From positions 186,001 to 250,000 of the forward strand of contig CAJJBJ010000002.1 of the NCBI GenBank assembly GCA_905182455.1: a stretch of 64,000 nt of DNA, read 5' to 3'. Source of the stretch: an uncultured Planktomarina sp. (GTDB lineage Bacteria; Pseudomonadota; Alphaproteobacteria; Rhodobacterales; Rhodobacteraceae). Position numbers and translations under genes: made by a program. Positions 44,666 through 55,933 of this stretch are shown here, one piece after another (position 1 is the stretch's first letter; every line of letters begins with the position of its first letter). The notes below the pieces were generated by a model that was given only the letters and a program-made list of their open reading frames with translations, did no database searches and was not told where the DNA came from.

Positions 44666-47327
44666 ATGCCCACGTTAAATGATATCCGCTCCACCTTTCT
44701 GAATTATTTTGACAAACAGGGACACCGTGTCTTGCCCTCAAGTCCGCTTGTGCCGCGCAATGATCCTACATTGATGTTTGCCAACTCGGGGATGGTGCAG
44801 TTTAAAAACCTCTTTACCGGCATTGAAACTCGCGATTACACTCGCGCGACCACGGCTCAAAAATGCGTGCGCGCCGGCGGCAAGCATAATGATCTTGATA
44901 ACGTGGGCTACACCGCACGCCACCACACATTCTTTGAGATGATGGGTAACTTTAGCTTTGGTGATTACTTCAAAGAAGAGGCCATATTTTTTGCTTGGGA
45001 AATGATCACAAAAGAGCTGTGCATTCCAAAAGAAAAATTGGTGGTGACTGTCTATCACGACGATGATGAGGCCGTGGCGCTTTGGAAAAAAATTGGTGGT
45101 TTTACCGATGATAAGATAATCCGAATCGCAACTGATGACAATTTCTGGATGATGGGTCCAACCGGCCCCTGTGGTCCAAGCTCTGAAATATTTTATGATC
45201 ACGGCGATCACATTTGGGGCGGGCCTCCGGGCAGTCCGGATGAAGATGGCGACCGCTTTGTGGAAATCTGGAACTTGGTGTTCATGCAATATGAGCAGTT
45301 TGAGGACGGCACGCGCAAACCTCTTGCCGCGCAATCCATCGACACGGGCATGGGTATTGAACGGGTTGCAGCGCTCTTGCAGGGTACAAATGACAATTAC
45401 GCAACCGATTTGGTACGCAATCTCATTGAAGCCTCAGCACATGCGACCTCTACGAACCCAGATGGTCCTGATAAAACTCATCACCGGGTGATTGCGGATC
45501 ACTTGCGCTCCACCTCATTTTTGATTGCTGACGGTGTGTTGCCCTCTAAAGATGGGCGTGGCTATGTGCTGCGTCGGATCATGCGCCGTGCGATGCGCCA
45601 TGCGCATTTGATAGGGGCGTCAGATCCTTTGATGCATCGTCTTGTCCCTGCGCTGGTTCAACAAATGGGCGCTGCCTATCCGGAACTCGTGCAAGCGCAG
45701 TCGATGATCGAAGAGACCTTGTACCAAGAAGAAACCCGCTTCCGCACTACATTGGACCGCGGATTGAAATTATTGGAAGATGAAGTGCTGGACCTAAGCG
45801 CAGGTGGGGCCTTGCCCGGCGCAACTGCGTTTAAACTTTATGACACCTTCGGGTTTCCGCTGGATCTCACCCAAGATGCTCTGCGTGAAAAGGGCATGTC
45901 TGTGGACACGGATGGGTTTGACACGGCAATGGCGGCACAAAAAGCTAAGGCCCGTGCCGCTTGGGCTGGCTCTGGCGAAATGGCGGATGATACCATCTGG
46001 TTTGATGTGCTCGACACGCATGGCGCTACAGATTTCTTGGGCTACGACACGGAACACGCCGAAGGGCAGATTGTCTCGGTGGTCTGCGACGGGGCACAGG
46101 TGCAAATCGCAGATTATGGCACATCGGTGCAAGTAGTGCTGAACCAAACCCCCTTCTATGCGGAAAGCGGTGGCCAAATCGGCGATCATGGCCAGATAGT
46201 GACCGAGACCGGCACGATCATCATCACAGACACCCGTAAATCGGCTGATCTGTTTATCCACATAGGCAAAGTGAGCACGGGCAGCATTGCAAATGGTCAG
46301 GCCGCTGAATTGAAAGTGAATGAGACCCGCCGCAGCTCCATCCGCGCCAATCACTCCGCAACGCATTTGCTACATGAAGCCCTGCGCCGAACGCTGGGGG
46401 ACCATGTGGCCCAACGTGGCTCGTTGAACGCAGATGACCGGTTGCGTTTTGATTTTAGCCATGGACTAGCCCTAACAGCCGCACAATTGCAGCAGGTGCA
46501 AACCGAAGTGAACAGCTTCATTCGCCAAAATAGCAGCGTTGAAACCCGGATCATGACCCCGGATGACGCGCGCGCGCTGGGGGCGCAGGCCTTGTTTGGC
46601 GAAAAATACGGCGATGAGGTCCGGGTTGTGTCGATGGGCCGCATGCCAGGATCTGGTAAGGGTGCAGGCAAAGATACCTATAGTCTTGAGCTGTGCGGTG
46701 GTACTCATGTGCGGCAAACCGGTGATATTGGCGGGTTTGTTTTGCTAAGCGATGGCGCCTCTTCTGCAGGTGTACGGCGCATCGAGGCGCTAACCGGAGC
46801 GGGAGCAGACGACCATATTCAAAGCCAGTTTAAATCCATCGCCGATGCTGCCAACACATTGAAAGTGAAATCTTCTGAAGTTGCTTTGCGTGCGCAACAG
46901 CTATTGGACGAGCGCAGGACTCTTGCAAAATGAAGTGGCTAATCTGCGCCGAGAGCTTGCTATGTCCGGCGGTGCTGATACGGCTGCAGTTGAGCCAGTG
47001 ATGGTGGGCGGCAAAGCGCTTTTGGCACAGGTGCTGCAAGGTGTTACCGGCCGGGATCTTCCGGCTCTGGTGGACGCACATAAGGCAAAGATTGGCTCGG
47101 GTGCGGTGCTGTTGATTGCTGATGCGGATGGCAAAGCCGCAGTAGCCGCCGGTGTGACCGATGATCTTACCGCCAACCTGTCTGCCGTCGATATAGTTAA
47201 GATCGCTGTGGCGGAACTGGGTGGCAAAGGTGGCGGTGGCCGTGCTGACATGGCGCAGGGCGGTGCTAAATCTGTTGAATTGGCCGAGGCTGCAATTGCC
47301 GCGGTGAAGACACTTATGGAAGGTTAA
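44666..47327 (+). CDS. alaS: Alanyl-tRNA synthetase, frame interrupted near the C-terminal domain
   Basis: The first frame (44666-46933) gives 755 residues with the class II catalytic domain ([35 protein letters not shown]), the editing-domain motif NHSATHLLH and the later CGGTHV. It then stops, while the next frame continues the family sequence ([12 protein letters not shown], to [18 protein letters not shown]) to 47327. One base too many lies at 46920-46923 (ACT-C-TTG). The repaired protein would have 886 residues, the normal length. As it stands the C-Ala (DHHA1-like) domain is severed. Since alaS is essential, either this is a sequence error or the cell lives with a truncated or split enzyme. 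alaS follows recA, the usual order. Confidence 0.92.
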
Positions 47328-47333
47328 GACGAG

Positions 47334-47624
47334 ATGCCAAAAGCCCTATGGATTGCCCATGTGAATGTATTGGACGCTGAGAGGTTGGGGGCCTATGCCG
47401 CCGCCGCAACACCGGTGATTGCGTCGCATGGTGGCGTTTTCTTGGCCCGAGGTGGGGCCTATGAACAGTTGGAGGGACAGGATCACACACGCAATGTTGT
47501 GGCTCAGTTTCCAAGCCTACAAGCTGCACATGACTGCTATAACTCAGAAGGCTATCAAGCCGCTATAAAGTTGGGTAAGGGTGGGTATCAACGCAGTTTA
47601 ATGATTGTTGAAACAGTCGACTAA
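47334..47624 (+). CDS. DUF1330 domain protein
   Basis: A 96-residue protein (MPKALWIAHVNVLDAERLGAYAAAATPVIASHGGVFLARG) of the DUF1330 family, related to the gene at 36601. It starts 6 bp after the alaS stop and probably shares its transcript; a bidirectional terminator follows. The function is unknown. Confidence 0.88.
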   Translation: MPKALWIAHVNVLDAERLGAYAAAATPVIASHGGVFLARGGAYEQLEGQDHTRNVVAQFPSLQAAHDCYNSEGYQAAIKLGKGGYQRSLMIVETVD

Positions 47625-47630
47625 GTCGAA

Positions 47631-47664
47631 AAAGGATGCAGGTGGAAACCTGCATCCTTTTTTT
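47631..47664. terminator. Bidirectional intrinsic terminator
   Basis: A perfect 13-bp stem (47631-47643 with 47648-47660) around the loop GGAA, with a T run on the plus strand (47658-47664) and an A run on the other side (47629-47633). It ends both the alaS-DUF1330 and the convergent typA transcripts; the typA stop lies at its edge. Confidence 0.92.
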
Positions 47665-49480
47665 AAGCAGAACGTGACGCGCGTTTGCGCTCATGCGGAT
47701 CCAGATGGATCTTACGCAACCGGATTGCATTAGGTGTAACTTCAACCAATTCATCATTATCTATATAGGCAATCGCCTCTTCTAATGACATTGTGATTGG
47801 CGTTGTCAGGCGTACCGCTTCATCTGTACCACTCGCACGCACGTTGCTGAGTTTCTTACCTTTCAACGGGTTCACTTCCAAATCGTTTTCACGATTGTGT
47901 TCACCGATGATCATGCCTTGGTAGACTACTTCTTGGCTGCCGATAAAGAACCGACCGCGATCTTCAAGGTTGAAGAGCGCATAGGGAACAGATGAGCCAT
48001 TTTCCATAGAAATCAACACCCCAGCACGACGTCCTGGAATAGCGCCCTTATGGGGGGCCCAAGTGTGAAACACGCGATTCAAAACGCCAGTACCACGGGT
48101 GTCGGTCATGAATTCCCCTTGATACCCAATCAAGCCACGTGACGGCACATGTGCGATAATCCGCGTTTTCCCAGCACCAGCTGATTTCATCTCAGCCAAA
48201 TCACCCTTGCGGTGACCTGTAAGTTTTTCAATCACAACACCAGAATATTCTTCGTCCACATCGATGGTGACTTCTTCGATTGGCTCATGCCGCACGCCAC
48301 CTTCTTCACGAAACAACACCCGAGGACGGCTGATAGACAGCTCAAAGCCCTCACGGCGCATATTTTCGATCAACACACCCATCTGCAATTCACCACGACC
48401 CGCGACCTCAAAAGCCTCGCCACTTAGCGTATCGGTAACGTGGATGGCAACATTGGTTTCAGCTTCTTCCATAAGACGCTTGCGGATCACCCTACTTTGA
48501 ACCTTTTTGCCATCGCGACCAGCTAGTGGGCTGTCGTTGATGCCAAAAGTCACAGAGATGGTCGGTGGATCGATCGGCAGTGACGGAAGCGCTTCCATGA
48601 TTTCTGGCGAACAAATTGTGTCAGCCACAGTAGCCTTTGTCATACCTGCCAAGGACACGATATCACCGGCAACAGCTTCATCAATTGCAGTTTTGGACAG
48701 ACCACGGAATGCCAAGATTTTGGTGCAACGGAATTGTTCAATCTTAGTTCCATCGCGCGATAGCGCTTTCACTGTATCGCCAGCTTTAAGACGACCCGTT
48801 TCAACACGGCCCGTTAGAATCCGACCGATGAACGGATCCGCGCCCAAAGTTGTTGCCAACATTGAAAACGGCTCTTCTGAGCGTTCTGCTTGCTTTGGTG
48901 ATTCAACGTGATGCACGATCAATTCGAACAATGCCGAAAGATCCTTGCGTGGACCGTCAAGATCAACGTCAGCCCAACCCGCACGACCCGATGCATAAAG
49001 CACTGGGAAATCGAGTTGCTGCTCATTCGCATCCAAAGCGGCAAATAGGTCGAAACATTCGTCCAGGGCGCGATCTGGTTCTCCATCAGGTTTGTCGACC
49101 TTATTTACCACAACGATAGGTTTCAAACCCAGCGCCAAAGCTTTGGAGGTCACAAATTTTGTTTGGGGCATAGGGCCTTCAGCCGCATCTACCAGCAAAA
49201 CAACACCGTCCACCATAGACAGGATGCGTTCTACTTCGCCGCCGAAATCGGCGTGACCCGGCGTGTCAACAATGTTGATACGCGTGCCTTCCCATTCAAC
49301 AGAGGTTGCTTTCGCCAAAATCGTGATGCCACGCTCACGTTCTAGGTCGTTGCTGTCCATGGCCCGCTCAGTTGTGGCTTGGTTTTCCCGGTAAGTTCCG
49401 GACTGTTTTAACAGCTCATCCACCAAAGTGGTTTTGCCGTGGTCAACGTGTGCGATGATCGCGATATTACGAAGGTCCAT
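47663..49480 (-). CDS. typA: Translational GTPase TypA/BipA
   Basis: The 605-residue GTPase has G1 AHVDHGKT at 10-17, RERGITI switch [15 protein letters not shown] and [11 protein letters not shown], followed by EF-G-like domains III and V and the BipA-specific C-terminal domain ([25 protein letters not shown]). It binds 70S ribosomes and affects growth under stress and in the cold. It is monocistronic and upstream of a shared terminator. Confidence 0.97.
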   Translation of the reverse strand: MDLRNIAIIAHVDHGKTTLVDELLKQSGTYRENQATTERAMDSNDLERERGITILAKATSVEWEGTRINIVDTPGHADFGGEVERILSMVDGVVLLVDAAEGPMPQTKFVTSKALALGLKPIVVVNKVDKPDGEPDRALDECFDLFAALDANEQQLDFPVLYASGRAGWADVDLDGPRKDLSALFELIVHHVESPKQAERSEEPFSMLATTLGADPFIGRILTGRVETGRLKAGDTVKALSRDGTKIEQFRCTKILAFRGLSKTAIDEAVAGDIVSLAGMTKATVADTICSPEIMEALPSLPIDPPTISVTFGINDSPLAGRDGKKVQSRVIRKRLMEEAETNVAIHVTDTLSGEAFEVAGRGELQMGVLIENMRREGFELSISRPRVLFREEGGVRHEPIEEVTIDVDEEYSGVVIEKLTGHRKGDLAEMKSAGAGKTRIIAHVPSRGLIGYQGEFMTDTRGTGVLNRVFHTWAPHKGAIPGRRAGVLISMENGSSVPYALFNLEDRGRFFIGSQEVVYQGMIIGEHNRENDLEVNPLKGKKLSNVRASGTDEAVRLTTPITMSLEEAIAYIDNDELVEVTPNAIRLRKIHLDPHERKRASRSA

Positions 49481-49539
49481 TGAGTGCCTCTTCCTTGCTC
49501 ACCGCGCCGCCTATACTGCGGCGCGGTGAAAGGAAAGGA

Positions 49540-50876
49540 TTACTTTTCAGGTATCAACCCCTTTGGTGCAAATCGCAGCACCAAGATCAAAATCAGCCCC
49601 ATAGTTAGTAGGCGCATATGGGCCACAGATTCCAGTAAATGGATCCGTAATCCGTTATCTTCGGCCATGCCCGCAGTGATACCATGCATCAAAAATGCAC
49701 CCATTGGTTCAACCTGAACCCAAAGGAAAAAAATCAAAAATCCACCCAATACTGAACCGAAGTTGTTGCCAGACCCACCGACGATCACCATGACCCAGAT
49801 CAAAAAAGTAAAGCGCAGTGGTTGATACGATCCAGGCGTAAGTTGACTGTCAAGGGTAGTCATCATTGCTCCCGGCTACACCACAAATTGCTGAACCCAA
49901 GATAAAAATTTGTAAATGTCGCGCAGTTACATTTTTGCCCATAGCTTCAGCTGCGTTTTCATTATCACGAATTGCGCGCATCATGCGTCCCCAGGGACTG
50001 GCCAAGGCCATTTGCGCTAATACTAAAATGACCACTAAGACGACTGCAAAAAGACCCGCATAAGCCAGTTTAACCACGATAGAAGAAGCGGTGACCGGAT
50101 CAACGCCGATGCTGGCAGCGCGCTCTAAAAAAATTGCACTTTCTTGCAGATCAATCTCATAAGGAACTGGGCGTGGCAGTCCGATCACATTCTTAACACC
50201 GCGTGCCAACCAATCTTCATTCTTCATTACCGCAATAATAATCTCTGAAATACCGAGTGTTGCGATTGCCAGATAATCAGAGCGCAGGCCAAGAGCCGTT
50301 TTTCCGATCAACCAAGCCACACCCGCAGCAAACATACCGCCAACAGGCCATGAGATTATAGTCATAAAACCCCATTCTTTATAGTTTTCGCCACCAAAGT
50401 TTAGCCCACCCAAATATCCAGTACTGGCCGGCATCAATGGCTTCAACCGCATTGACGCCGCCGTCAAAAACATATCGAAACAGGAAAAAACCACCAATTA
50501 AAATGCAGATGGTCGACAGGGTTTTTTTGCGTCCGGCCTTAATACGGGCCTGCACGAAGATTGCCGCCGTCACAGTGGCTGCACCCAATACAAGTCCGAG
50601 TAGTACATGCAGCCCTCCGGCGGCCCAAGCGTCGTTTGTGGGTGGCATAGAGATTAAAACCGAGGCAAGGCCACCAAGGGCGACAAACCCCATGATACCG
50701 ACGTTAAACAGCCCAGCAAAGCCCCACTGGAGATTGACCCCAAGCGCCATTATCGCAGAAATTAGTCCCATATTGAGGATAAACAATGCGGTGTTCCAAC
50801 TTTGAATTAATCCGGTGCCAGCAATCAAACAGGCCACGATGAAGAACAGGCTAACATTTTTCACAGTTGTTGTCAT
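49540..50876 (-). pseudogene. livM: Branched-chain amino acid ABC transporter permease LivM, frame broken twice
   Basis: Three overlapping frames on the minus strand encode one LivM protein of about 444 residues. The N-terminal piece ends at DGGVNAVEAID; the middle starts PASTGYLGGLNFGGENY and runs to ILGSAICGVAG; the C-terminal piece begins MMTTLDSQLTPGSYQPLRF and ends FAPKGLIPEK. Each junction has one extra base, at 50431-50433 (GAT-G-CCG) and at 49870 (GGG-A-GCA). The middle includes SDYLAIATLGISEII, a LivM hallmark. Intact, it forms the channel with LivH. It overlaps livH by 4 bp. Gene decay or sequence error. Confidence 0.85.
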
Positions 50877-51885
50877 ACCGATTTCCCCTTAAATAAACCA
50901 GTTGGCCGGAACAGCAAAACGATGATCAAGATGGTAAAACTCACCGCAAATTTGTAATCCGTAGAGAGCAACTGCACTAACGTGCTGGGCTCCAGATTTT
51001 CTGGCAAAAGGTATTTCAGAACTCTTTTGAGCGGGTAGGTGATCAGAATTTCTGAGAATGCTATGACAAATCCACCGGCGATTGCGCCCACAGGGTTTCC
51101 CAAGCCTCCGACAACAGCTGCCGCAAAAATAGGGAGGAGAAGCTGAAGGTATGTAAATGGCTTAAACGACTTATCCAACCCATACAAAGCTCCTGCAGTG
51201 GCCGCCAATGCCGCCACTATGATCCAAGTAACCATTACAACGCGGTCCGGATTAATTCCCGACAGAAGCGCCAAATCCTCATTGTCGGAAAAGGCGCGCA
51301 TGGATTTACCTGTTCGGGTACGGTTGAGGAACCAAAAAAGAGTCATAACAACTATGATCGCAGTGACTATGGTGATGCCTTGTGTGGTTTTAAAGGCCAA
51401 ACCCTCAGAAAGGCCAGTCATTTTTTTGAACTCACGGGCTGAAATTATGAAGCGCTCACCATCTGCGAAGCGTTGATCATTTGGCCCAATGATGAATCTA
51501 ACCAAGCCGTTCATAACGAACATAACACCCATCGAAACAATGACTAAAATCACTGGGGGGGCCTTTTTCTGTCGATAAAAACGGTAGACCAACCTGTCGG
51601 TGGTCAGCAAAAGGGCTGCAGTAGCCATAATTCCAAAAGGGATGGCTAAAAGTGCGGTTGGCAAGGGCCCAAGCGATATACCCCAGCTTTGAAACAACCA
51701 CGTAACCAAAATGGTGGCCATGGCGCCAAAGGCCATAGTGTCGCCGTGGGCAAAGTTGGAAAAACGTAGGATGCCGTAGATGAGGGTCACACCAAGTGCA
51801 CCTAGGGCCAATTGGCTACCATAGGCAACCGCTGGGATCAGGACGTAATTTGACAACACGACGATTGCATTAAGAATTTCGTCAT
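50873..51885 (-). CDS. livH: Branched-chain amino acid ABC transporter permease LivH, start codon out of frame
   Basis: The protein (about 337 residues) has the LivH core GVTLIYGILRFSNFAHGDTMAFGAM and FSDNEDLALLSGINPDRV. The natural start would be the ATG at 51885, two bases after the livF stop, but it is out of frame with DEILNAIVVLSNYV that follows; one base seems missing at about 51882-51884. An in-frame start exists only inside livF (ATG at 51916) and would add ten residues. It forms the membrane channel with LivM. Overlaps livM by 4 bp. Confidence 0.85.
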
Positions 51886-51887
51886 CT

Positions 51888-52604
51888 CTATCCCCCCAAA
51901 AACGATTTGCGCACATCAGGATCGGCCAAAAGGTCGGCTCCACTCCCCATGAAACGATTGGCACCCTGCACCAACACATAGCCTTTGTCGGCAATGGCCA
52001 AAGCTTGCCGGGCATTTTGCTCAACCATCAAGATTGAAATCCCGGTTCTGGCCACTTCAATGATCCTGTCGAACAACTCATCCATGACAATAGGCGAAAC
52101 GCCAGCGGTTGGTTCATCAAGCATCAAAACTTTAGGCTGAGTCATCAGCGCGCGTCCAACCGCCACTTGCTGCCTTTGCCCCCCCGACAGCTCACCAGCC
52201 GCCTGTTTACGCTTGTCGCGTAGGATGGGAAATAGATCAAAAATCTGCTCCATCGTCACATTGATGTCATCGCGGCGCAAGAAAGCGCCCATCTCAAGGT
52301 TCTCCTCTACCGTCAGGGAGGTGAAGGTATTTGAGGTTTGCGGCACAAAGGCCATGCCCTTGGCCACACGGCCTTGCGGAGACATATGGGTAATGTCTTC
52401 ACCATCCAACCGGATGGCTCCTTTGTGAATATTTAACATTCCAAAAATAGCTTTCATGGCGGTAGATTTTCCGGCGCCATTTGGCCCCACAATCACGGCA
52501 ATTTCGCCCGGGTTCACTGCAATAGTGCATTCATGCAAAATATCTGCCCCAGTGCCATAGCCCCCGGTCATACCTTCGCCAATTAAAAACGGCTCCGCCA
52601 TCAT
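51888..52604 (-). CDS. livF: Branched-chain amino acid ABC transporter ATPase LivF
   Basis: A 238-residue ATPase with Walker A GPNGAGKST, signature LSGGQRQQVAVGRAL, Walker B LMLDEPTAGVSP and H-loop MVEQNARQAL, the typical LivF set. It overlaps livG by 4 bp (ATGA). With LivG it powers amino acid or amide uptake. Confidence 0.95.
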   Translation of the reverse strand: MMAEPFLIGEGMTGGYGTGADILHECTIAVNPGEIAVIVGPNGAGKSTAMKAIFGMLNIHKGAIRLDGEDITHMSPQGRVAKGMAFVPQTSNTFTSLTVEENLEMGAFLRRDDINVTMEQIFDLFPILRDKRKQAAGELSGGQRQQVAVGRALMTQPKVLMLDEPTAGVSPIVMDELFDRIIEVARTGISILMVEQNARQALAIADKGYVLVQGANRFMGSGADLLADPDVRKSFLGG

Positions 52605-53377
52605 GCCGCCCCTTTGTTTTTCAATCCAGTGCCAAGATAGGCTTCGATCACCTGCTCATTAGCTTTGATTTCTTCGATTGTCCCCTGCGCCAAGACCTTA
52701 CCTTCGGCCATCACGATCACGGGGTCACAAAGACGCCCAATGAACTCCATATCATGCTCAATCATGCAAAAGGTGTAGCCGCGTTCTCTGTTCAGACGTA
52801 TGATCGCGTCGCCAATTGTGTTTAGCAATGTCCGGTTCACCCCAGCGCCAACCTCATCCAAAAACACAATGCGCGCATCCACCATCATCGTGCGCCCAAG
52901 CTCAAGAAGCTTTTTTTGTCCTCCAGACAGATTTCCTGCTTTCTCGTCACGCAGGTGATCAATAGTCAAAAACTCCAAAACTTCATCAGCCTTAGCCTGC
53001 AAAACGCGCTCTTCGTCCGCGATCCGCTTGCGCCCAAACCAAGTATTCCAAAGAACCTCACCCGTTTGACCGCCAGGAACCATCATCAGGTTTTCACGCA
53101 CGCTCATCGAGCCAAACTCGTGTGCGATTTGGAACGTTCGCAGCAAACCTTTGTGAAACAGTGCGTGCGGCGGCATGCCCGTGATGTCTATGCCCGCCAT
53201 TGTGACACGGCCCGATGTGGGCGGAAGAACACCTGCGATGACGTTGAATAATGTTGTTTTGCCAGCCCCATTGGGACCAACCAAACCTGTGATAGACCCC
53301 TCGCGTATTTCCAAGGATGATCCATCTACGGCGCGAAAACCGCCAAAATGGCGATGCAGGTTTTCAACCTTTATCAT
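52601..53377 (-). CDS. livG: Branched-chain amino acid ABC transporter ATPase LivG
   Basis: A 258-residue ATPase. Walker A GPNGAGKTTLFNVI, signature NLSGGQKKLLELGRTM, Walker B IVFLDEVGAGVN and CMIEHDMEFIG are in LivG order. In Walker B the usual DEP reads DEV, a common LivG variant. It follows the binding-protein gene across a 79-bp gap with a hairpin. Confidence 0.95.
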   Translation of the reverse strand: MIKVENLHRHFGGFRAVDGSSLEIREGSITGLVGPNGAGKTTLFNVIAGVLPPTSGRVTMAGIDITGMPPHALFHKGLLRTFQIAHEFGSMSVRENLMMVPGGQTGEVLWNTWFGRKRIADEERVLQAKADEVLEFLTIDHLRDEKAGNLSGGQKKLLELGRTMMVDARIVFLDEVGAGVNRTLLNTIGDAIIRLNRERGYTFCMIEHDMEFIGRLCDPVIVMAEGKVLAQGTIEEIKANEQVIEAYLGTGLKNKGAA

Positions 53378-53411
53378 GCCGACTCTCCGTTGTGCTTATA
53401 AATATACGCAA

Positions 53412-53437
53412 ACAGCCCCACTAAAAAGTGGGGCTGT
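53412..53437 (-). terminator. Stem-loop between livK-like and livG genes
   Basis: ACAGCCCCACT, loop AAAA, AGTGGGGCTGT: a perfect 11-bp GC-rich stem in the gap after the binding-protein gene. Only TTTG follows it on the minus strand, so it is a weak terminator or mRNA-stabilising hairpin that would favour the binding protein over the downstream subunits. Confidence 0.7.
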
Positions 53438-53456
53438 CTGTTCAAAATATTTTGTT

Positions 53457-54638
53457 TTAGCGGAACTTAACGGTAACTTCTGCACCATCTTCGAACCCAA
53501 TTTGGCGGTAGTTACCAGCAGATTCACCAGGCCCTATTAGCTCCACTGCTGAGGCACCTTGATAGTCGACGGCCACACCGGCAGCTAGGGCTTGCAGGGC
53601 CAGACCGAGCTGACCTGGTTGCACTTTTAAGCCCGGAGCGTTCGAAACACTTATTACATGGTCTTTATAAACGCTCGGGTCTGATGAGCCAGCAGACTGC
53701 ATAGCCAGCATTATCAAAGCAGCAGCGTCATATGATTCTGCTGCAAACGGTGAGGTAGCATCAAATGAATCGCCAGCAAGTTTTGCAAAAATTCCTGCTC
53801 CATCACTATTGGTACCCGGAACTTGACCTGAAGAACCATCAAGGTCACTACCAAAATTTTCAACAAGTTTTGCTGAAATCATTCCATCTGGGAAGTGAAA
53901 TGTATCAAACGCACCAGAATCTATCGCAGCACGGACAACACCTGAACCGCCACCATCAACGTAACCGGCGACAACCAAACGTTCACCTCCAGCTGCGGCT
54001 AATGCCCCAACTTCAGCAGAATAATCGGCCTTCAGATCTTCATGTGCAGCATTGATTGTTATTGTACCGCCTGCCGCTTCGTAAGCAGCCTGAAAAGCGT
54101 CAGCCAGACCTTTGCCATAGTCGTTGTTAACGTAGGAAACTGCTACTTCATTAATCCCTTCTTCTAATAGCACTTCAGTCATGACAACACCTTGCCGAGC
54201 ATCTGACGGCGCAGTTCTAAAAAATAATCCATTATCTTCTGCTGTCGATAGGCCAGGTGATGTGGCAGATGGTGAAATCATAACCATGCCGTTTGGCAGC
54301 GCCACGTTCGATAAGATTGCGCCTGTTACACCGGAGCAGTCAGCGCCCATGATGCCTTTAACACCATCAGAAGTAATTAGACGTTCCGCCGCAGCGGTAG
54401 CTGCACCCGCATCTATACAGGTGGAGTCAGCTCGCACTGGGGATACAGTTGATCCCCCCAAGAGGGCGCCACTTGCGTTCACTTCTGCTATAGCTAATTC
54501 AGCACCGTCTCCCATCGCCGGTGTTATTGCCTCAAGTGGCCCAGTGAAACCCAATATCACGCCAATTTTAATGTCTTCTGCGGACGCAAATCCAGCAGTC
54601 AGGGCGACAGCAGTTGTCGCCAAAAGCAATTTTCTCAT
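53457..54638 (-). CDS. Branched-chain amino acid/amide ABC transporter substrate-binding protein (LivK-like)
   Basis: The start is the ATG at 54638, which opens a signal peptide (MRKLLLATTAVALTAGFASA, cut before EDIKIG). The 393-residue protein has the family 5-type lobes (IKIGVILGFTGPLEAITPAMGDGAELAIAEVN, DGVKGIMGADCSG, NNDYGKGLADAF). It starts the five-gene liv operon. The exact ligand may be a branched-chain amino acid, urea or a short-chain amide. Two Cys (TCIDAG, ADCSG) may pair. Confidence 0.92.
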   Translation of the reverse strand: MRKLLLATTAVALTAGFASAEDIKIGVILGFTGPLEAITPAMGDGAELAIAEVNASGALLGGSTVSPVRADSTCIDAGAATAAAERLITSDGVKGIMGADCSGVTGAILSNVALPNGMVMISPSATSPGLSTAEDNGLFFRTAPSDARQGVVMTEVLLEEGINEVAVSYVNNDYGKGLADAFQAAYEAAGGTITINAAHEDLKADYSAEVGALAAAGGERLVVAGYVDGGGSGVVRAAIDSGAFDTFHFPDGMISAKLVENFGSDLDGSSGQVPGTNSDGAGIFAKLAGDSFDATSPFAAESYDAAALIMLAMQSAGSSDPSVYKDHVISVSNAPGLKVQPGQLGLALQALAAGVAVDYQGASAVELIGPGESAGNYRQIGFEDGAEVTVKFR

Positions 54639-54756
54639 TTTATTCTCCCTTTTGGAACATTTATCCGAAAATAACGATAGAAGGGCTCGAAACAAAAAGG
54701 AAGCTAATTTTACTTGAATTTATGGTATTTGACACTGGCGCCTGCATGACCCAAGG

Positions 54757-55761
54757 TCAAGTGCCGACTCGAGAAGCCTGTGCGCCGCGTTCGCGGTAGG
54801 GTGTTGTATCGTAATGCGCACGGTAGCATTTGGAAAAATGCGACGGTGAAGCAAAGCCACAAGCCAATGCAACGTTGATCACTGACATATCTGTTTGCAT
54901 CAGAAGGTTACGGGCTTTTTGCAGCCGTAGCTCCATATAATATCGCTTCGGGGAGCGGTTAAGATATCGGCGAAACAGACGTTCCAACTGACGGGTCGAC
55001 ATGCCCACATCGCGCGCCAAAGTGGAGGGGCTGATCGGTTCTTCGATATTTTGTTCCATTTTTTGGATAACTTGGCTGAGCTTGGGATGACGCACCCCAA
55101 TACGCGTTGGAATCGAAAGGCGTTGGGTGTCTTGGTCAGTTCTAATGGCAGAATAAATCAATTGATCGGCCACAGCATTGGCCAAATCTTCGCCATGATC
55201 CTGTGCCACAAGCTTGAGCATCAGATCAATTGAGGAAGTACCACCCGCTGTTGTTATACGATTTCCATCGACCACAAACACCGACTTAGTCAGCTCCACA
55301 TCCTCAAACTCTTCGGTAAAGCTGTCTTGGTTTTCCCAGTGGATGGTGGCGCGTTTTCCGTCGAGCAACCCTGCTCTAGCCAATGTATAACCGGCGGTAC
55401 ACAGACCCGCAAGAAGCGGACCTCGACGTGCTTCACGACGCACCCAGTTCAACACCTTTTTGGTGGTGGAGTTCTGAATGTTGATGCCACCACAAATCAT
55501 CACTGTATCGTCACGTAATACTTCAATCAGCTCATTTTGAACAACAAACTCGATGCCCGCCGAACAAGTGACCGGTTCGCCGGTTTCAGACATCAATGTC
55601 CAGCTGTAGAGTTCACGCCCAGACATCCGATTTGCAATACGAAGAGATTCTACCGCTGCGCAAAAGCACAGCATGGTGAAATCCTTTAACAACACGAACA
55701 CAAAACGCCTAGGTTTTGAGGGCGGATCTTGAATGTCGACTAACTGATCAGAAATATCCAT
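54757..55761 (-). CDS. GlxA family transcriptional regulator (DJ-1/PfpI + AraC HTH)
   Basis: A 334-residue protein with an N-terminal DJ-1/PfpI-like domain (about 20-190; RFVFVLLKDFTMLCFCAAVESLRIANRMSG, GLCTAGYTLARAGLLDGKRATIHWE) and a C-terminal AraC HTH (about 235-325; STLARDVGMSTRQLERLFRRYLNRSPKRYYMELRLQ). GlxA-type proteins such as GbdR regulate betaine and amino-compound use. Being directly upstream of the liv operon on the same strand, it may control that importer. Confidence 0.93.
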   Translation of the reverse strand: MDISDQLVDIQDPPSKPRRFVFVLLKDFTMLCFCAAVESLRIANRMSGRELYSWTLMSETGEPVTCSAGIEFVVQNELIEVLRDDTVMICGGINIQNSTTKKVLNWVRREARRGPLLAGLCTAGYTLARAGLLDGKRATIHWENQDSFTEEFEDVELTKSVFVVDGNRITTAGGTSSIDLMLKLVAQDHGEDLANAVADQLIYSAIRTDQDTQRLSIPTRIGVRHPKLSQVIQKMEQNIEEPISPSTLARDVGMSTRQLERLFRRYLNRSPKRYYMELRLQKARNLLMQTDMSVINVALACGFASPSHFSKCYRAHYDTTPYRERGAQASRVGT

Positions 55762-55933
55762 GCGGACAGCCTTTTAACCTACCCCAAAATAGGGAAATTT
55801 AAATCCCTTTGGCCCTGAAAAAACAGCGCGTCAAGAGTGTAAGTCAATCAGGCATTTTTTACGGTAGTTTATCAATGAAAATCGTTATAAACGGTGTATC
55901 AATAACGCTAACTCAATACCGGAGAAAATGAAC

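Noticed and set aside
44738-45334. 198-codon minus-strand frame
   Set aside because: Antisense to the catalytic domain of alaS, no family resemblance.
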